Source: Bacteroidales bacterium UBA6207
GTDB taxonomy: Bacteria > Bacteroidota > Bacteroidia > Bacteroidales > F082
Assembly (NCBI GenBank): GCA_002421995.1
Contig: DISP01000066.1
Location: forward strand, 1-7,190
Direction: 5' to 3'
Length of the DNA: 7,190 nucleotides
Shown: positions 1 to 7,055 of the stretch, piece by piece
Layout of the letters: each line of letters starts with the position of its first letter
Numbering within the stretch: position 1 is the first letter of the stretch
The notes under the pieces: model-generated
Told to the model about the DNA's origin: nothing
The model's database searches: none
The model's input: only the letters and a program-made list of their open reading frames with translations
Made by a program: the position numbers and the translations under genes

Positions 1-1023
1 ATTCAATCACTGTTCAAACCCTATGTGCAGGCCGACTCCGACCACAGCTCACGCCGTGGTGTGGGTCTCGGACTGACCATCTGCGACCACCTCGTGAAAC
101 GTATGAAAGGTTTCATCGAAGTACATTCCGAGGTCGGTGCCGGCTCAGCTTTTACGATCAGGATACCCTACCGGCCTGTTGAAGGCAGCCAGGGCATAAC
201 GCCCAGCGCTTCACTCAGCGGAAAAAAAGTGCTTTATCTCACTGCCGACGACAACCTTGACCAGCTGTTGAGGGCCTATGCAACTTTCAACGACATCCAA
301 CTCGAGATAAAGCATATTGACCAGGAATACCCTACCTTTTCTGATTGGCTGCCTCAGTATGATATCCTTATCACCCAATTGCGAACCAATGTGAAGATTG
401 ACCTCCGCCTGATTGACGCAGTGAGAGATCGCCACCCAATACCGCATATTCTGATCAAAGACCGGGAAAAAATAAACGACAAGGCAATCGTGATCCGTAA
501 AGACACAGTGATCATACTCAAACCACTCGATTACAGCGACTTAATTGACGCACTCGAAGCAGCACTCAGCCACAAAGCCGATGACCTGAATGCCATTGAC
601 AGGCAGATACAACTCGACGAACGCATGGGCGAGTATCATCCGCTCGATATTTTGGTTGCAGAAGACAATGCTATCAACCAACGTATTATAATGAGTGTGC
701 TCAACCGTTATGGCTACCAGGTTAAACTCGTTGAAAACGGGCGTGAAGCTGTTGAATCTCTTGAACGCCGCATCTATGACGTGGTGCTTATGGACATACA
801 AATGCCGGTGATGGACGGTATAGCTGCAACCAAACTTATCAGGGAAAGATTCAACCGGCGAAGACAACCCTATATTGTGGCCCTCACTGCCGATGCATTG
901 CAGCAAGGCCGCTCCGAATACCTTGAGCAGGGAGTTGATGAACTTTTATACAAGCCGGTACAAACCAAAGCACTCATGCAGATATTATCGAAATGTCAGC
1001 GCCTGGATCGCGCCAGATGGTAA
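1..1023 (+). CDS. Hybrid sensor histidine kinase, C-terminal part (5' end outside window)
   Basis: The reading frame is open to the left edge, so this is the last 340 residues of a longer protein; a GTG at 25 is internal, because the codons before it read LFKPYVQ, part of the kinase F box. Numbering from the edge, residues 5-15 are the F box and GVGLGL at 20-25 is the G2 box of the ATP-binding domain, which ends near 60. Residues 74-187 form a receiver-like domain that keeps an acidic pair (D83, D84) and the KP loop (K174) but has Gln126 where the phosphorylated Asp should be. Residues 217-335 are a full receiver: acidic pair E221/D222, phosphoacceptor D265 in LMDIQMPVMDG, T296 and K318. The expected role is autophosphorylation followed by intramolecular transfer to D265. 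The signal sensed cannot be told because the sensor part is missing. It ends 211 bp before guaA and has no evident functional link to it. Confidence 0.93.
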   Translation: MQSLFKPYVQADSDHSSRRGVGLGLTICDHLVKRMKGFIEVHSEVGAGSAFTIRIPYRPVEGSQGITPSASLSGKKVLYLTADDNLDQLLRAYATFNDIQLEIKHIDQEYPTFSDWLPQYDILITQLRTNVKIDLRLIDAVRDRHPIPHILIKDREKINDKAIVIRKDTVIILKPLDYSDLIDALEAALSHKADDLNAIDRQIQLDERMGEYHPLDILVAEDNAINQRIIMSVLNRYGYQVKLVENGREAVESLERRIYDVVLMDIQMPVMDGIAATKLIRERFNRRRQPYIVALTADALQQGRSEYLEQGVDELLYKPVQTKALMQILSKCQRLDRARW

Positions 1024-1203
1024 AAACAATTTATATTCAGTACTTTATATAAAATAATTGCTACTTATTGACATCAGAAAAAATAATAATCCAAAAACGA
1101 AATCCATACAATACAACTCAGTTTAGATAAAATTCCGTCTGGCAGATAATAAAAGAAGCCAAAAGCTGTTCGCAGTTATTAAGGCATTTAGACGCTTTTT
1201 TCG

Positions 1204-1211
1204 TAGTTTTG
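1204..1211 (+). promoter_or_regulatory. Putative promoter -7 element for guaA
   Basis: TAGTTTTG is an exact match to the Bacteroidota -7 consensus TAnnTTTG. It ends 23 bases before the guaA ATG, implying a short leader of under 20 nt. No convincing TTTG/TTG -33 element is found at the usual spacing. The surrounding 1024-1234 gap is AT-rich, has no ORF of note and shows no recognisable riboswitch. Confidence 0.5.
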
Positions 1212-1234
1212 CCAGCTCAATCCAAACGTGCAAT

Positions 1235-2767
1235 ATGACCCAGGAAACCATTCTGATTCTCGATTTCGGATCTCAATACACTCAACTGATAGCCAGAAGA
1301 ATACGTGAGCTCAATGTTTATTGCGAAATACATCCTTTCAATCACTTTCCTTCAATCACCTCATCAATAAAAGGGGTGATTCTATCCGGAAGTCCCTATT
1401 CAGTGCGCGATGGCATGCTTCCGGCTCCGGATCTGACAGCAATCAGGGGAAATATTCCGTTGCTTGGTGTATGTTATGGTGCGCAGATGCTGGCCTGGGA
1501 AAACGGCGGCAATGTTGAACCTTCGGCTATCAGGGAATATGGCAGGGCCAATCTGCAATACATTGACAATGCCTGCCCGCTTGTTCATGCCATGACGCAG
1601 GGTTCGCAGGTTTGGATGTCGCATGGCGACACCATCCTCTCTCTTCCGTCAAATTTTGAGATCATCGCCAGCACTTCAGATGTAAAAGTGGGAGGATTTC
1701 AAATTCAAGGCGAAAAAACCTTCGGCATACAGTTTCACCCCGAGGTATATCATTCAACTGAGGGTCAACTGCTTCTAAAAAACTTTGTGGTTGACATTTG
1801 CGGATGCGACCAGACATGGACACCGGCTTCATTCATCGAAACCTCGGTGAATGAGCTCCGCAACAGGCTTGGCAACGACAAGGTTGTGCTGGGGCTCAGC
1901 GGTGGTGTTGACTCTTCGGTGGCCGCTATGCTGCTCCATCGTGCCATTGGTAAAAACCTTTATTGCATCTTTGTTGACAACGGATTGTTGCGCAAAAACG
2001 AGTTCGAAAAGGTGATCCATTCCTATTTGGATCTGGGGCTGAATGTTAAAGGTGTTGATGCCCGGCAACGCTTTCTCGAGGCCCTTGCAGGTGTGGAAGA
2101 ACCCGAAACAAAACGAAAAATCATTGGAGGCACCTTTATTGAAGTTTTTGATGCTGAAGCCCATCTTATTGAAGATGTGAAATGGCTCGCGCAGGGCACC
2201 ATTTATCCCGATGTGATCGAGTCAGTCTCGGTGAAAGGACCTTCGGCAACCATCAAATCGCACCACAATGTGGGTGGACTGCCAGATTTTATGAAGCTCA
2301 GCATTGTTGAGCCACTCAACACCTTATTCAAAGATGAGGTCAGAATAATCGGCCGGCAATTGGGGTTACCGGCATTTATCATTGACAGGCATCCCTTTCC
2401 GGGCCCCGGTCTTGGCATCAGGATTTTGGGAGAAATCACTGCCGAAAAAGTGAGAATCTTGCAGGATGTTGATGATATTTACGTTGAAAACCTATATCAG
2501 TCAGGACTTTACGAAAAAGTTTGGCAAGCTGCAGCCATCCTGTTGCCGGTGCGCTCGGTGGGTGTGATGGGTGATGAAAGAACCTATGAAAACGTAGTGG
2601 CATTGCGCGCCGTGAATTCGACTGATGGCATGACAGCTGACTGGTCGCACCTCCCATACGAATTCCTTGCAAAAGTTTCGAACGAAATCATAAACAGGGT
2701 AAAAGGTGTGAACAGGGTTGTTTACGACATCTCCTCCAAACCACCGGCAACCATTGAGTGGGAATAA
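1235..2767 (+). CDS. guaA: GMP synthase (glutamine-hydrolysing)
   Basis: Cytoplasmic enzyme that converts XMP, ATP and glutamine to GMP, AMP, pyrophosphate and glutamate, the last step of de novo guanine nucleotide synthesis. It is 510 residues, close to the usual length of about 510-525, and looks complete. Residues 1 to about 186 are a class I glutamine amidotransferase domain with nucleophile Cys80 (GVCYGAQ) and the His168-Pro-Glu170 pair (FHPEV). The ATP-pyrophosphatase domain follows from about 200, with the P-loop SGGVDSS at 222-228. The C-terminal dimerisation domain begins near the PFPGPGLGIRI motif around 386 and ends in the family's typical KPPATIEWE. The ATG at 1235 opens directly into the conserved ILILDFGSQYTQLIARRIRE segment, so the start is secure. 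A TAnnTTTG element lies just upstream, and there is no Shine-Dalgarno sequence, as is usual in this phylum. Nothing is odd in the active sites. Confidence 0.98.
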   Translation: MTQETILILDFGSQYTQLIARRIRELNVYCEIHPFNHFPSITSSIKGVILSGSPYSVRDGMLPAPDLTAIRGNIPLLGVCYGAQMLAWENGGNVEPSAIREYGRANLQYIDNACPLVHAMTQGSQVWMSHGDTILSLPSNFEIIASTSDVKVGGFQIQGEKTFGIQFHPEVYHSTEGQLLLKNFVVDICGCDQTWTPASFIETSVNELRNRLGNDKVVLGLSGGVDSSVAAMLLHRAIGKNLYCIFVDNGLLRKNEFEKVIHSYLDLGLNVKGVDARQRFLEALAGVEEPETKRKIIGGTFIEVFDAEAHLIEDVKWLAQGTIYPDVIESVSVKGPSATIKSHHNVGGLPDFMKLSIVEPLNTLFKDEVRIIGRQLGLPAFIIDRHPFPGPGLGIRILGEITAEKVRILQDVDDIYVENLYQSGLYEKVWQAAAILLPVRSVGVMGDERTYENVVALRAVNSTDGMTADWSHLPYEFLAKVSNEIINRVKGVNRVVYDISSKPPATIEWE

Positions 2768-2790
2768 GAATTTTTAGTTTCGATAATGCT

Positions 2791-5379
2791 ATGAAAACCA
2801 TTGTTTCAATTTTTGTAAAATGTCTCTTGCTAACCATACTGGTAATGGTTTCGTTCATGCAGACGATGGCGCAAAATGATGTGGTACGCTCTCAAACGAT
2901 AGAAGAGTACAATGGAAAATCATACTTCCTCCACCGCGTTGCGGCCCAGCAAACACTCTACAGCATTGCCAAAGCTTATGGCATCACGGTTGAAGGATTA
3001 CTGATCGAAAATCCCGACGCACGCAGTGGCTTGAGAACAAATCAGGTGTTAAGAATACCGGCATCAAAAGCAGCGGCAGGACAAGAGCTACCTGAAAAAA
3101 AGCCCCAGCCCGCCCAGCAACAAAACGATGATTATGACTACCTTTACCATGTTGCAGGCAAAAACGAAACCTACAAATACCTGTCGGAAGTTTATTTGAT
3201 CCGCGAAAACCTGATTCGAACCGCTAACCCCGGCATCAAAGAGCCTTTTACCGAAGGCGATTATGTATTGGTTCCAATAACCAAAAAAGAAAAAAACACC
3301 ACATCGCCCGAATCGCGCTATAAAAGAAGCACCTATGACCCCTATTTGCAGCCACCGCCAAAAAGCCCGGCCTCGCCCGATCCCAGGTTGCTGACCACAA
3401 ACACCAAAGTTGAAACCATTTCGCCTTTTGATGCACCGCTCAATCCAGGCACTCCGCAGCGTCAAAACAACAAGCAAACTGAAAAGCCTGTTGAACCTAA
3501 AGAAAATCTTTCGGTCAGTACTTCCAATATTCACATTGTTAAACCCAAAGAAACCCTCTTCAGCATTGCAGCACAATATGGCATCAGCCAGGAAAAACTG
3601 CTGGCTACCAATCCGGGAATCAGCCAAAACCTGCGCGCAGGACAGGTGCTCAAACTCCCGCTCGAAGAACCCGTTGCGGCAATCGAACCCGGCAGCGATC
3701 CTGACTCGGCAACAATCCACACAGTTGCCAAAGGCGAAACACTTTACAAGATTTCGCGTCAATACGGTATCAGTCCTGATGAGCTGACGAAGTATAATCA
3801 GGGTCTGACGCAAAGTCTTTCTGTCGGACAGAAGATCAAAATCCCTAAAAAAAAAACAAATGAAGCTTTTCTGATCCATCGGGTGGACGAGAGACAAAAG
3901 TCGAAAAACCTGGCCAAAGAGTATGGAATTTCCGAGAAGGAACTCAACAAAGCCAACCCTTCCATCGGAAATGAGGTTTTCCCCAATCAGAAAGTGCGTA
4001 TCCCACTCGATCGCAAGCAAGGCACACTGCCTCTGCAGCCTGAGATTTCGAAAAACCAGCAAGAAAAAACAATGCAGGAAACTGCCTTAAAACCTGAAAC
4101 CGTTGAGGCAGCTGAAGATTGCGATCCCAATCCTGACGGGAAAACCATTCACATTGCGCTCATGTTGCCGCTTTACCTCGAGAAGGTTGAAGCACTCAAA
4201 AATAATTCAGGCAATAATGACGAAAGCCGGTTGTTGCCTTTGCGGTTTTTATCGTTCTATAAAGGATTTATGATGGCTGCCGATTCACTTGCCAAAACCA
4301 CTGATATCAAGGTACAAATCAAGGTGTATGATGTGGATCAGTCAATAGCCAAAGCTGAGAAAGCCTTGCAGGATCAATGGCTTGAACATGTTGACCTTAT
4401 TATCGGGCCTTTCCACAGCCAGTCTTTTGACAAGATTGCAAACTTTGCCCGTGAGCGCGGCATCATGATCGTTAATCCGGTGTCGCCCCGAAAGGAAATC
4501 CTTGACCAAAATTCCTACGTTGTTAAGATAAAACCCGATCCTTCAGTGCAGTTTGATCAGCTTGCAGCATTCATCGCGCAGAGGTACCCTGATGCAAAAA
4601 TCTTCATCTATCACGCACGCTCGAACCGTTTTGCCAACGAGGCCAACACACTAAAGGCCGCCCTGGAGAAAAAACTTCCGTCGGAAGTTAGCATTCGAAA
4701 CGGAGACCTTGCACGTAAGCTGCGCAGGAGCAGCGACCTCAACTTTCAAACAAACACCGAAGGTAAGTGGATTGATATGAGCGAGTTGCAGTTCAATGAA
4801 GACGGCAATACACGTTTCCCAAACACCATAAGTCTGCTGTCTTATGATAGGGACAGTCTGCGTTTTTTCAAGAAAAATGCTACTATTGCACGCGATAACA
4901 TCGTTATTGCTCTTGGCGACGACAGGGTTTTCGCCATGGAGTTTCTCAACAAGCTCAACCAAAATGCCGATAACCTGGCTGTAAAATTCATTGGTCTGCC
5001 CAACTGGACCGAGTTTGACAATCTCTTCAATGAGATTTTACTTCGTCTCGATGCACATTTTATGACAGAAGGCAACATCAACTGGGATTTTCCTGAAGTG
5101 AAAAACTTTATCATGCAATATAGACAAAGCTACCAAACAGAGCCTGACCATTATGCGTTTGAGGGTTTTGACATTGGATGGTATTTCATGGAATACAAAA
5201 GACAATATGGCTCAGCAGCAATGAATTGCATCGAAAAGAAACCTATGAAACTTTTACACACACATTTTCATTTCAGGCAAAACAGCGAAGACTCAGGCTA
5301 CGAAAACACGTATTGGGACATCATCAAATACGAAAACTATTCAATCATCCCCCTCAGAAATTCATATTTCTATCCATAA
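2791..5379 (+). CDS. Secreted LysM-repeat protein with a type 1 periplasmic-binding-protein domain
   Basis: I chose the ATG at 2791 (862 residues) over a GTG at 2758 that overlaps guaA, because it begins a clean signal peptide: MKT, a hydrophobic core and a T-M-A cut site after residue 27. Five LysM modules follow, near residues 44-90, 117-163, 247-291, 308-353 and 360-406. Modules 3 and 4 have classic KETL/GETL openings, whereas 2 and 5 are divergent. The linker at 164-246 is rich in Pro, Lys and Thr. From about 451 to the end is a domain resembling the branched-chain amino acid receptor fold, with IALMLPLYL, a YKGFMMAADSL helix and an IIGPFHSQ loop. Databases usually label such proteins as amino acid ABC transporter substrate-binding or LysM proteins. 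No permease genes are adjacent, so transport is doubtful. A peptidoglycan-bound regulatory or sensing role, like that of the PBP1-fold activator LpoA, is inference. It lies 23 bp after guaA and 10 bp before the next gene. A weak TAGTTTCG element at 2775-2782 might give it its own promoter. Confidence 0.9.
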   Translation: MKTIVSIFVKCLLLTILVMVSFMQTMAQNDVVRSQTIEEYNGKSYFLHRVAAQQTLYSIAKAYGITVEGLLIENPDARSGLRTNQVLRIPASKAAAGQELPEKKPQPAQQQNDDYDYLYHVAGKNETYKYLSEVYLIRENLIRTANPGIKEPFTEGDYVLVPITKKEKNTTSPESRYKRSTYDPYLQPPPKSPASPDPRLLTTNTKVETISPFDAPLNPGTPQRQNNKQTEKPVEPKENLSVSTSNIHIVKPKETLFSIAAQYGISQEKLLATNPGISQNLRAGQVLKLPLEEPVAAIEPGSDPDSATIHTVAKGETLYKISRQYGISPDELTKYNQGLTQSLSVGQKIKIPKKKTNEAFLIHRVDERQKSKNLAKEYGISEKELNKANPSIGNEVFPNQKVRIPLDRKQGTLPLQPEISKNQQEKTMQETALKPETVEAAEDCDPNPDGKTIHIALMLPLYLEKVEALKNNSGNNDESRLLPLRFLSFYKGFMMAADSLAKTTDIKVQIKVYDVDQSIAKAEKALQDQWLEHVDLIIGPFHSQSFDKIANFARERGIMIVNPVSPRKEILDQNSYVVKIKPDPSVQFDQLAAFIAQRYPDAKIFIYHARSNRFANEANTLKAALEKKLPSEVSIRNGDLARKLRRSSDLNFQTNTEGKWIDMSELQFNEDGNTRFPNTISLLSYDRDSLRFFKKNATIARDNIVIALGDDRVFAMEFLNKLNQNADNLAVKFIGLPNWTEFDNLFNEILLRLDAHFMTEGNINWDFPEVKNFIMQYRQSYQTEPDHYAFEGFDIGWYFMEYKRQYGSAAMNCIEKKPMKLLHTHFHFRQNSEDSGYENTYWDIIKYENYSIIPLRNSYFYP
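3847..3856 (+). repeat. A10 homopolymer inside the LysM-protein gene
   Basis: Ten consecutive A residues encode Lys-Lys-Lys plus the first base of a Thr codon, between LysM modules 4 and 5. With eleven A the frame reads on through AAC AAA to TGA. With nine A it reads CAA ATG AAG CTT TTC and then TGA. Either single-base slip therefore ends the protein at once, leaving the signal peptide and four LysM modules without the binding-protein domain. Runs of this length are known to be prone to polymerase slippage. Confidence 0.95.
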
Positions 5380-5389
5380 TTCCTGTCAA

Positions 5390-6082
5390 ATGTCCCTTAT
5401 TACCAGACAATTTAAGGTCAGTGTTTTCTCATGGTTCATATTGCTTGCCACAGTATTAAGCCTGTTTTCATGCGGCAACACTACAAAAAAGAGCTATAAT
5501 GAACAGGGAAAGCTCCTTTCGGAACTCTCATACAATGATGCAGGTCAGTTAGACGGAAAATCAAGCTGGTACTATCCCGATGGCACACTTCAACTCGAAG
5601 CCTGGTACAAGGACGGGAAAATGCACGGGCCACAGCGCCGGTATTTTGAAACAGGCACTGTAGAGGAGATAACTTTTTATCACGAAAACTTAAAAGACAG
5701 TATTTCAACACAATACAGTCTTAATTCAGAGAAGCTTACCGAGTCATATTATGTAAAAGACACACTGCACGGAACCTACCATCGCTGGTACGAAGGCGGA
5801 AGTCTGGCCATTGAGGGCAGCTACACCAAAGGTATGATGGATGGAATATGGCTGTTTTATGATCAGGCAGGCTTGGTTATCGGCAAAGCTGACTATGAGT
5901 TGGGCAAAGGTGTGCAGAAAATGTACTATCCCAATGGCAATCCTCAACGTGTGATCAATTACCAAAACAACATGAAACACGGGCCTGATGAATTTTATTA
6001 TCCAAACGGGAAGCTGGAAAAATCAATTCTTTACGAGAATGGACTTCCCGTTTCAGAAACTTTTGATCCAGCTGCGAAATAG
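5390..6082 (+). CDS. MORN_2/YwqK-type repeat lipoprotein
   Basis: A 230-residue predicted lipoprotein. A hydrophobic signal segment (about residues 10-25) leads to a lipobox LFSC with lipidated Cys28; Phe at the -2 position is less usual. The residues after the Cys (GNTTKK) are not acidic, so the surface-export signal described for some Bacteroidota lipoproteins is not seen. The rest consists of about eight tandem repeats of 22-25 residues of the type Y-x-x-G...Y-x-x-G-x-x-x-G, for example YYPDGTLQLEAWYKDGKMHG, YYPNGNPQ and YYPNGKLEKS; repeats 3 and 4 are the most degenerate. This pattern matches MORN_2 proteins, often called YwqK-family antitoxins. No toxin-like partner is nearby, and the lipoprotein form makes a structural or binding role in the envelope more likely; the true function is unknown. 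It starts 10 bp after the LysM gene, so the two are probably co-transcribed. Confidence 0.85.
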   Translation: MSLITRQFKVSVFSWFILLATVLSLFSCGNTTKKSYNEQGKLLSELSYNDAGQLDGKSSWYYPDGTLQLEAWYKDGKMHGPQRRYFETGTVEEITFYHENLKDSISTQYSLNSEKLTESYYVKDTLHGTYHRWYEGGSLAIEGSYTKGMMDGIWLFYDQAGLVIGKADYELGKGVQKMYYPNGNPQRVINYQNNMKHGPDEFYYPNGKLEKSILYENGLPVSETFDPAAK

Positions 6083-6140
6083 CACTCAAAGTTTCACTTT
6101 ACGAACCAATTTTACGGGCCTTAAATTGTTCAAAATGTTT

Positions 6141-6148
6141 TAGTTTTG
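6141..6148 (+). promoter_or_regulatory. Putative promoter -7 element for the DUF1648 gene
   Basis: TAGTTTTG matches TAnnTTTG exactly and is identical to the element before guaA. It ends 17 bases before the ATG at 6166. The only nearby TTG (6126-6128) is too close to be a normal -33 element. The 83-bp gap after the lipoprotein gene leaves room for an independent promoter here. Confidence 0.5.
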
Positions 6149-6165
6149 AAGACAAAAATATTGCC

Positions 6166-6663
6166 ATGGCAAATCAAATACGTGTTCGGCCCGAAAAAGA
6201 GAGTCTCGATGTAGTGTTGCAACTTACCGGCTGGCTGCTGTTGGGAGTGCTTCTTATCACTGCTCTCTACTTCTATCTGAGTTTGCCGGAAGTTGTTGCC
6301 ACACACTTCAACCTAAAGGGAGAAGCAGACGCTCCCGGAAGCAAGATAAGCTTACTACTCCTGCCGGTTTTTCCAATTTTGGCAACCATCGGCATGAACT
6401 GGCTTATCCGCTATCCACATCTTTTCAATTATCCTGTAAAAATCACTGAAGAAAACGCGCTCAGGCAATACACGCTTGCCATCCGATTGATAAGATGGCT
6501 GATTGTGGTAATCAATCTGCTTTTCTTTCTGATTCTGCTTAGCATCAATCAGGCGGCAAAAACATCAGCAAATAAATATGGAGCCGGGATAATTGTGGCA
6601 GCAACGGTTCTTCCTTTTGTCCCCCTTGCGATCTACCTGATCAAATCAGCAGGCGGAAAGTAG
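6166..6663 (+). CDS. DUF1648-domain integral membrane protein
   Basis: A 165-residue inner-membrane protein with four predicted helices at about residues 18-38, 60-81, 105-127 and 139-160. Between helices 1 and 2 is the DUF1648 signature LPEVVATHFNLKGEADAPGS (40-59), with the characteristic Pro, the HFN and the G-x-x-D-x-x-G-S pattern. DUF1648 is also the N-terminal part of SdpI-type immunity proteins, but the rest of SdpI is absent here and no toxin gene is adjacent, so an immunity role should not be assumed. The N-terminus (NQIRVRPEKESLD) is charged and probably cytosolic. The start ATG lies in the expected place downstream of the TAGTTTTG element. A possible terminator begins two bases after the stop codon, which suggests the gene is transcribed alone. 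Function unknown. Confidence 0.8.
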   Translation: MANQIRVRPEKESLDVVLQLTGWLLLGVLLITALYFYLSLPEVVATHFNLKGEADAPGSKISLLLLPVFPILATIGMNWLIRYPHLFNYPVKITEENALRQYTLAIRLIRWLIVVINLLFFLILLSINQAAKTSANKYGAGIIVAATVLPFVPLAIYLIKSAGGK

Positions 6664-6664
6664 C

Positions 6665-6726
6665 AAACAGCGACGCGATCAACCAATCTCTATGCATTAA
6701 GGAATCATGCGTTGTAGCTGTTTTTT
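6665..6726 (+). terminator. Possible intrinsic terminator after the DUF1648 gene
   Basis: AAACAGC (6665-6671) pairs with GCTGTTT (6717-6723), and inside it ACGC (6673-6676) pairs with GCGT (6709-6712) and GAT with ATC. The stem is interrupted by bulges and closes a long loop, but it is followed directly by a run of six T (6721-6726). The position just after the stop codon fits. The long imperfect stem makes this a tentative call. Confidence 0.35.
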
Positions 6727-6790
6727 CCGTAAATTCCACCTCAGGCTCAGCTGTTAGTCATTGTTATTTCGCGCCGGTTTTGAAAAGAGC

Positions 6791-6821
6791 ATAAAAAGAA
6801 AAAGCCACCCGGGAGGGTGGC
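6791..6821 (-). terminator. Intrinsic terminator acting on the minus strand
   Basis: A perfect 7-bp GC-rich stem, GCCACCC (6804-6810) with GGGTGGC (6815-6821), closes a four-base loop. On the minus strand it is followed at once by TTTTTCTTTTTAT; on the plus strand the following bases have no T run. It therefore terminates leftward transcription. No gene to its right within the window is known to need it, which points to an unannotated minus-strand transcript. Confidence 0.75.
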
Positions 6822-7049
6822 CCAATTATGAAAAACAAACAAAACAAGTCGATTTATACATTACTAAAATCAAATGGCGTGCCAAAAAAATAATTTATTC
6901 ATTTTCAACACTTTAATAAAATGACCCAACGCACAAATTATCTTAATTTGGGACATTTTTTCCATTTTTTGGAATTACGAAGAACGTTGCAAATTTTTCC
7001 GAAACAGGTCATTGTAATTCAATGCATTACAAAATTATGTTTCTATTCA
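6791..7049 (-). ncRNA. Candidate minus-strand small transcript (small RNA or small-protein mRNA)
   Basis: The limits are inferred from a minus-strand TAnnTTTG element at 7063-7056 and the strong minus-strand terminator at 6821-6791, giving roughly 260 nt. I do not recognise it as 6S, tmRNA, SRP or RNase P RNA. Two short frames lie in it. One of 31 codons (6965 to 6870) starts at an ATG preceded by an A-rich stretch, which favours initiation in Bacteroidota, and would encode a basic, hydrophobic peptide. The other, of 24 codons (7012 to 6938), is Lys-rich with three Cys. They overlap by 28 bases in different frames, so at most one is likely real. The transcript could also continue from a gene beyond the right edge. 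Confidence 0.35.
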
Positions 7050-7055
7050 TCGCTG

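Noticed and set aside
25..27. GTG as the true start of the kinase fragment
   Set aside because: The frame continues to the left edge and the codons before GTG encode the conserved F box, so the gene begins outside the window.
541..906. Open minus-strand frame of 121 codons
   Set aside because: It is antisense to the conserved receiver domain of the kinase, with no motif or promoter of its own.
1161..1200. AAAAGC ... GCTTTT inverted repeat with a T run, as a terminator of the kinase gene
   Set aside because: Only six mostly A-T pairs close a 27-base loop, too weak to call.
2758..2790. Upstream GTG start for the LysM protein, overlapping guaA
   Set aside because: The extra 11 residues would place charged and polar sequence ahead of a clean signal peptide; the ATG at 2791 gives a normal exported N-terminus.
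3088..4062. Open minus-strand frame of 324 codons
   Set aside because: It lies entirely opposite the well-supported LysM gene and its translation is Phe/Cys-rich low-complexity sequence with no recognisable domain. It is a shadow of the coding strand.
6088..6100. AAAGT-TTC-ACTTT hairpin after the lipoprotein gene
   Set aside because: The stem is five weak pairs and no T run follows, so it is not a credible terminator.
6166..6663. SdpI-like immunity protein as part of a toxin system
   Set aside because: Only the DUF1648 part is present and no toxin or SdpR-like regulator gene is adjacent.
6707..6757. Sixteen-codon plus-strand frame with several Cys
   Set aside because: It starts inside the possible terminator hairpin, is very short, and has no upstream promoter or A-rich start context.
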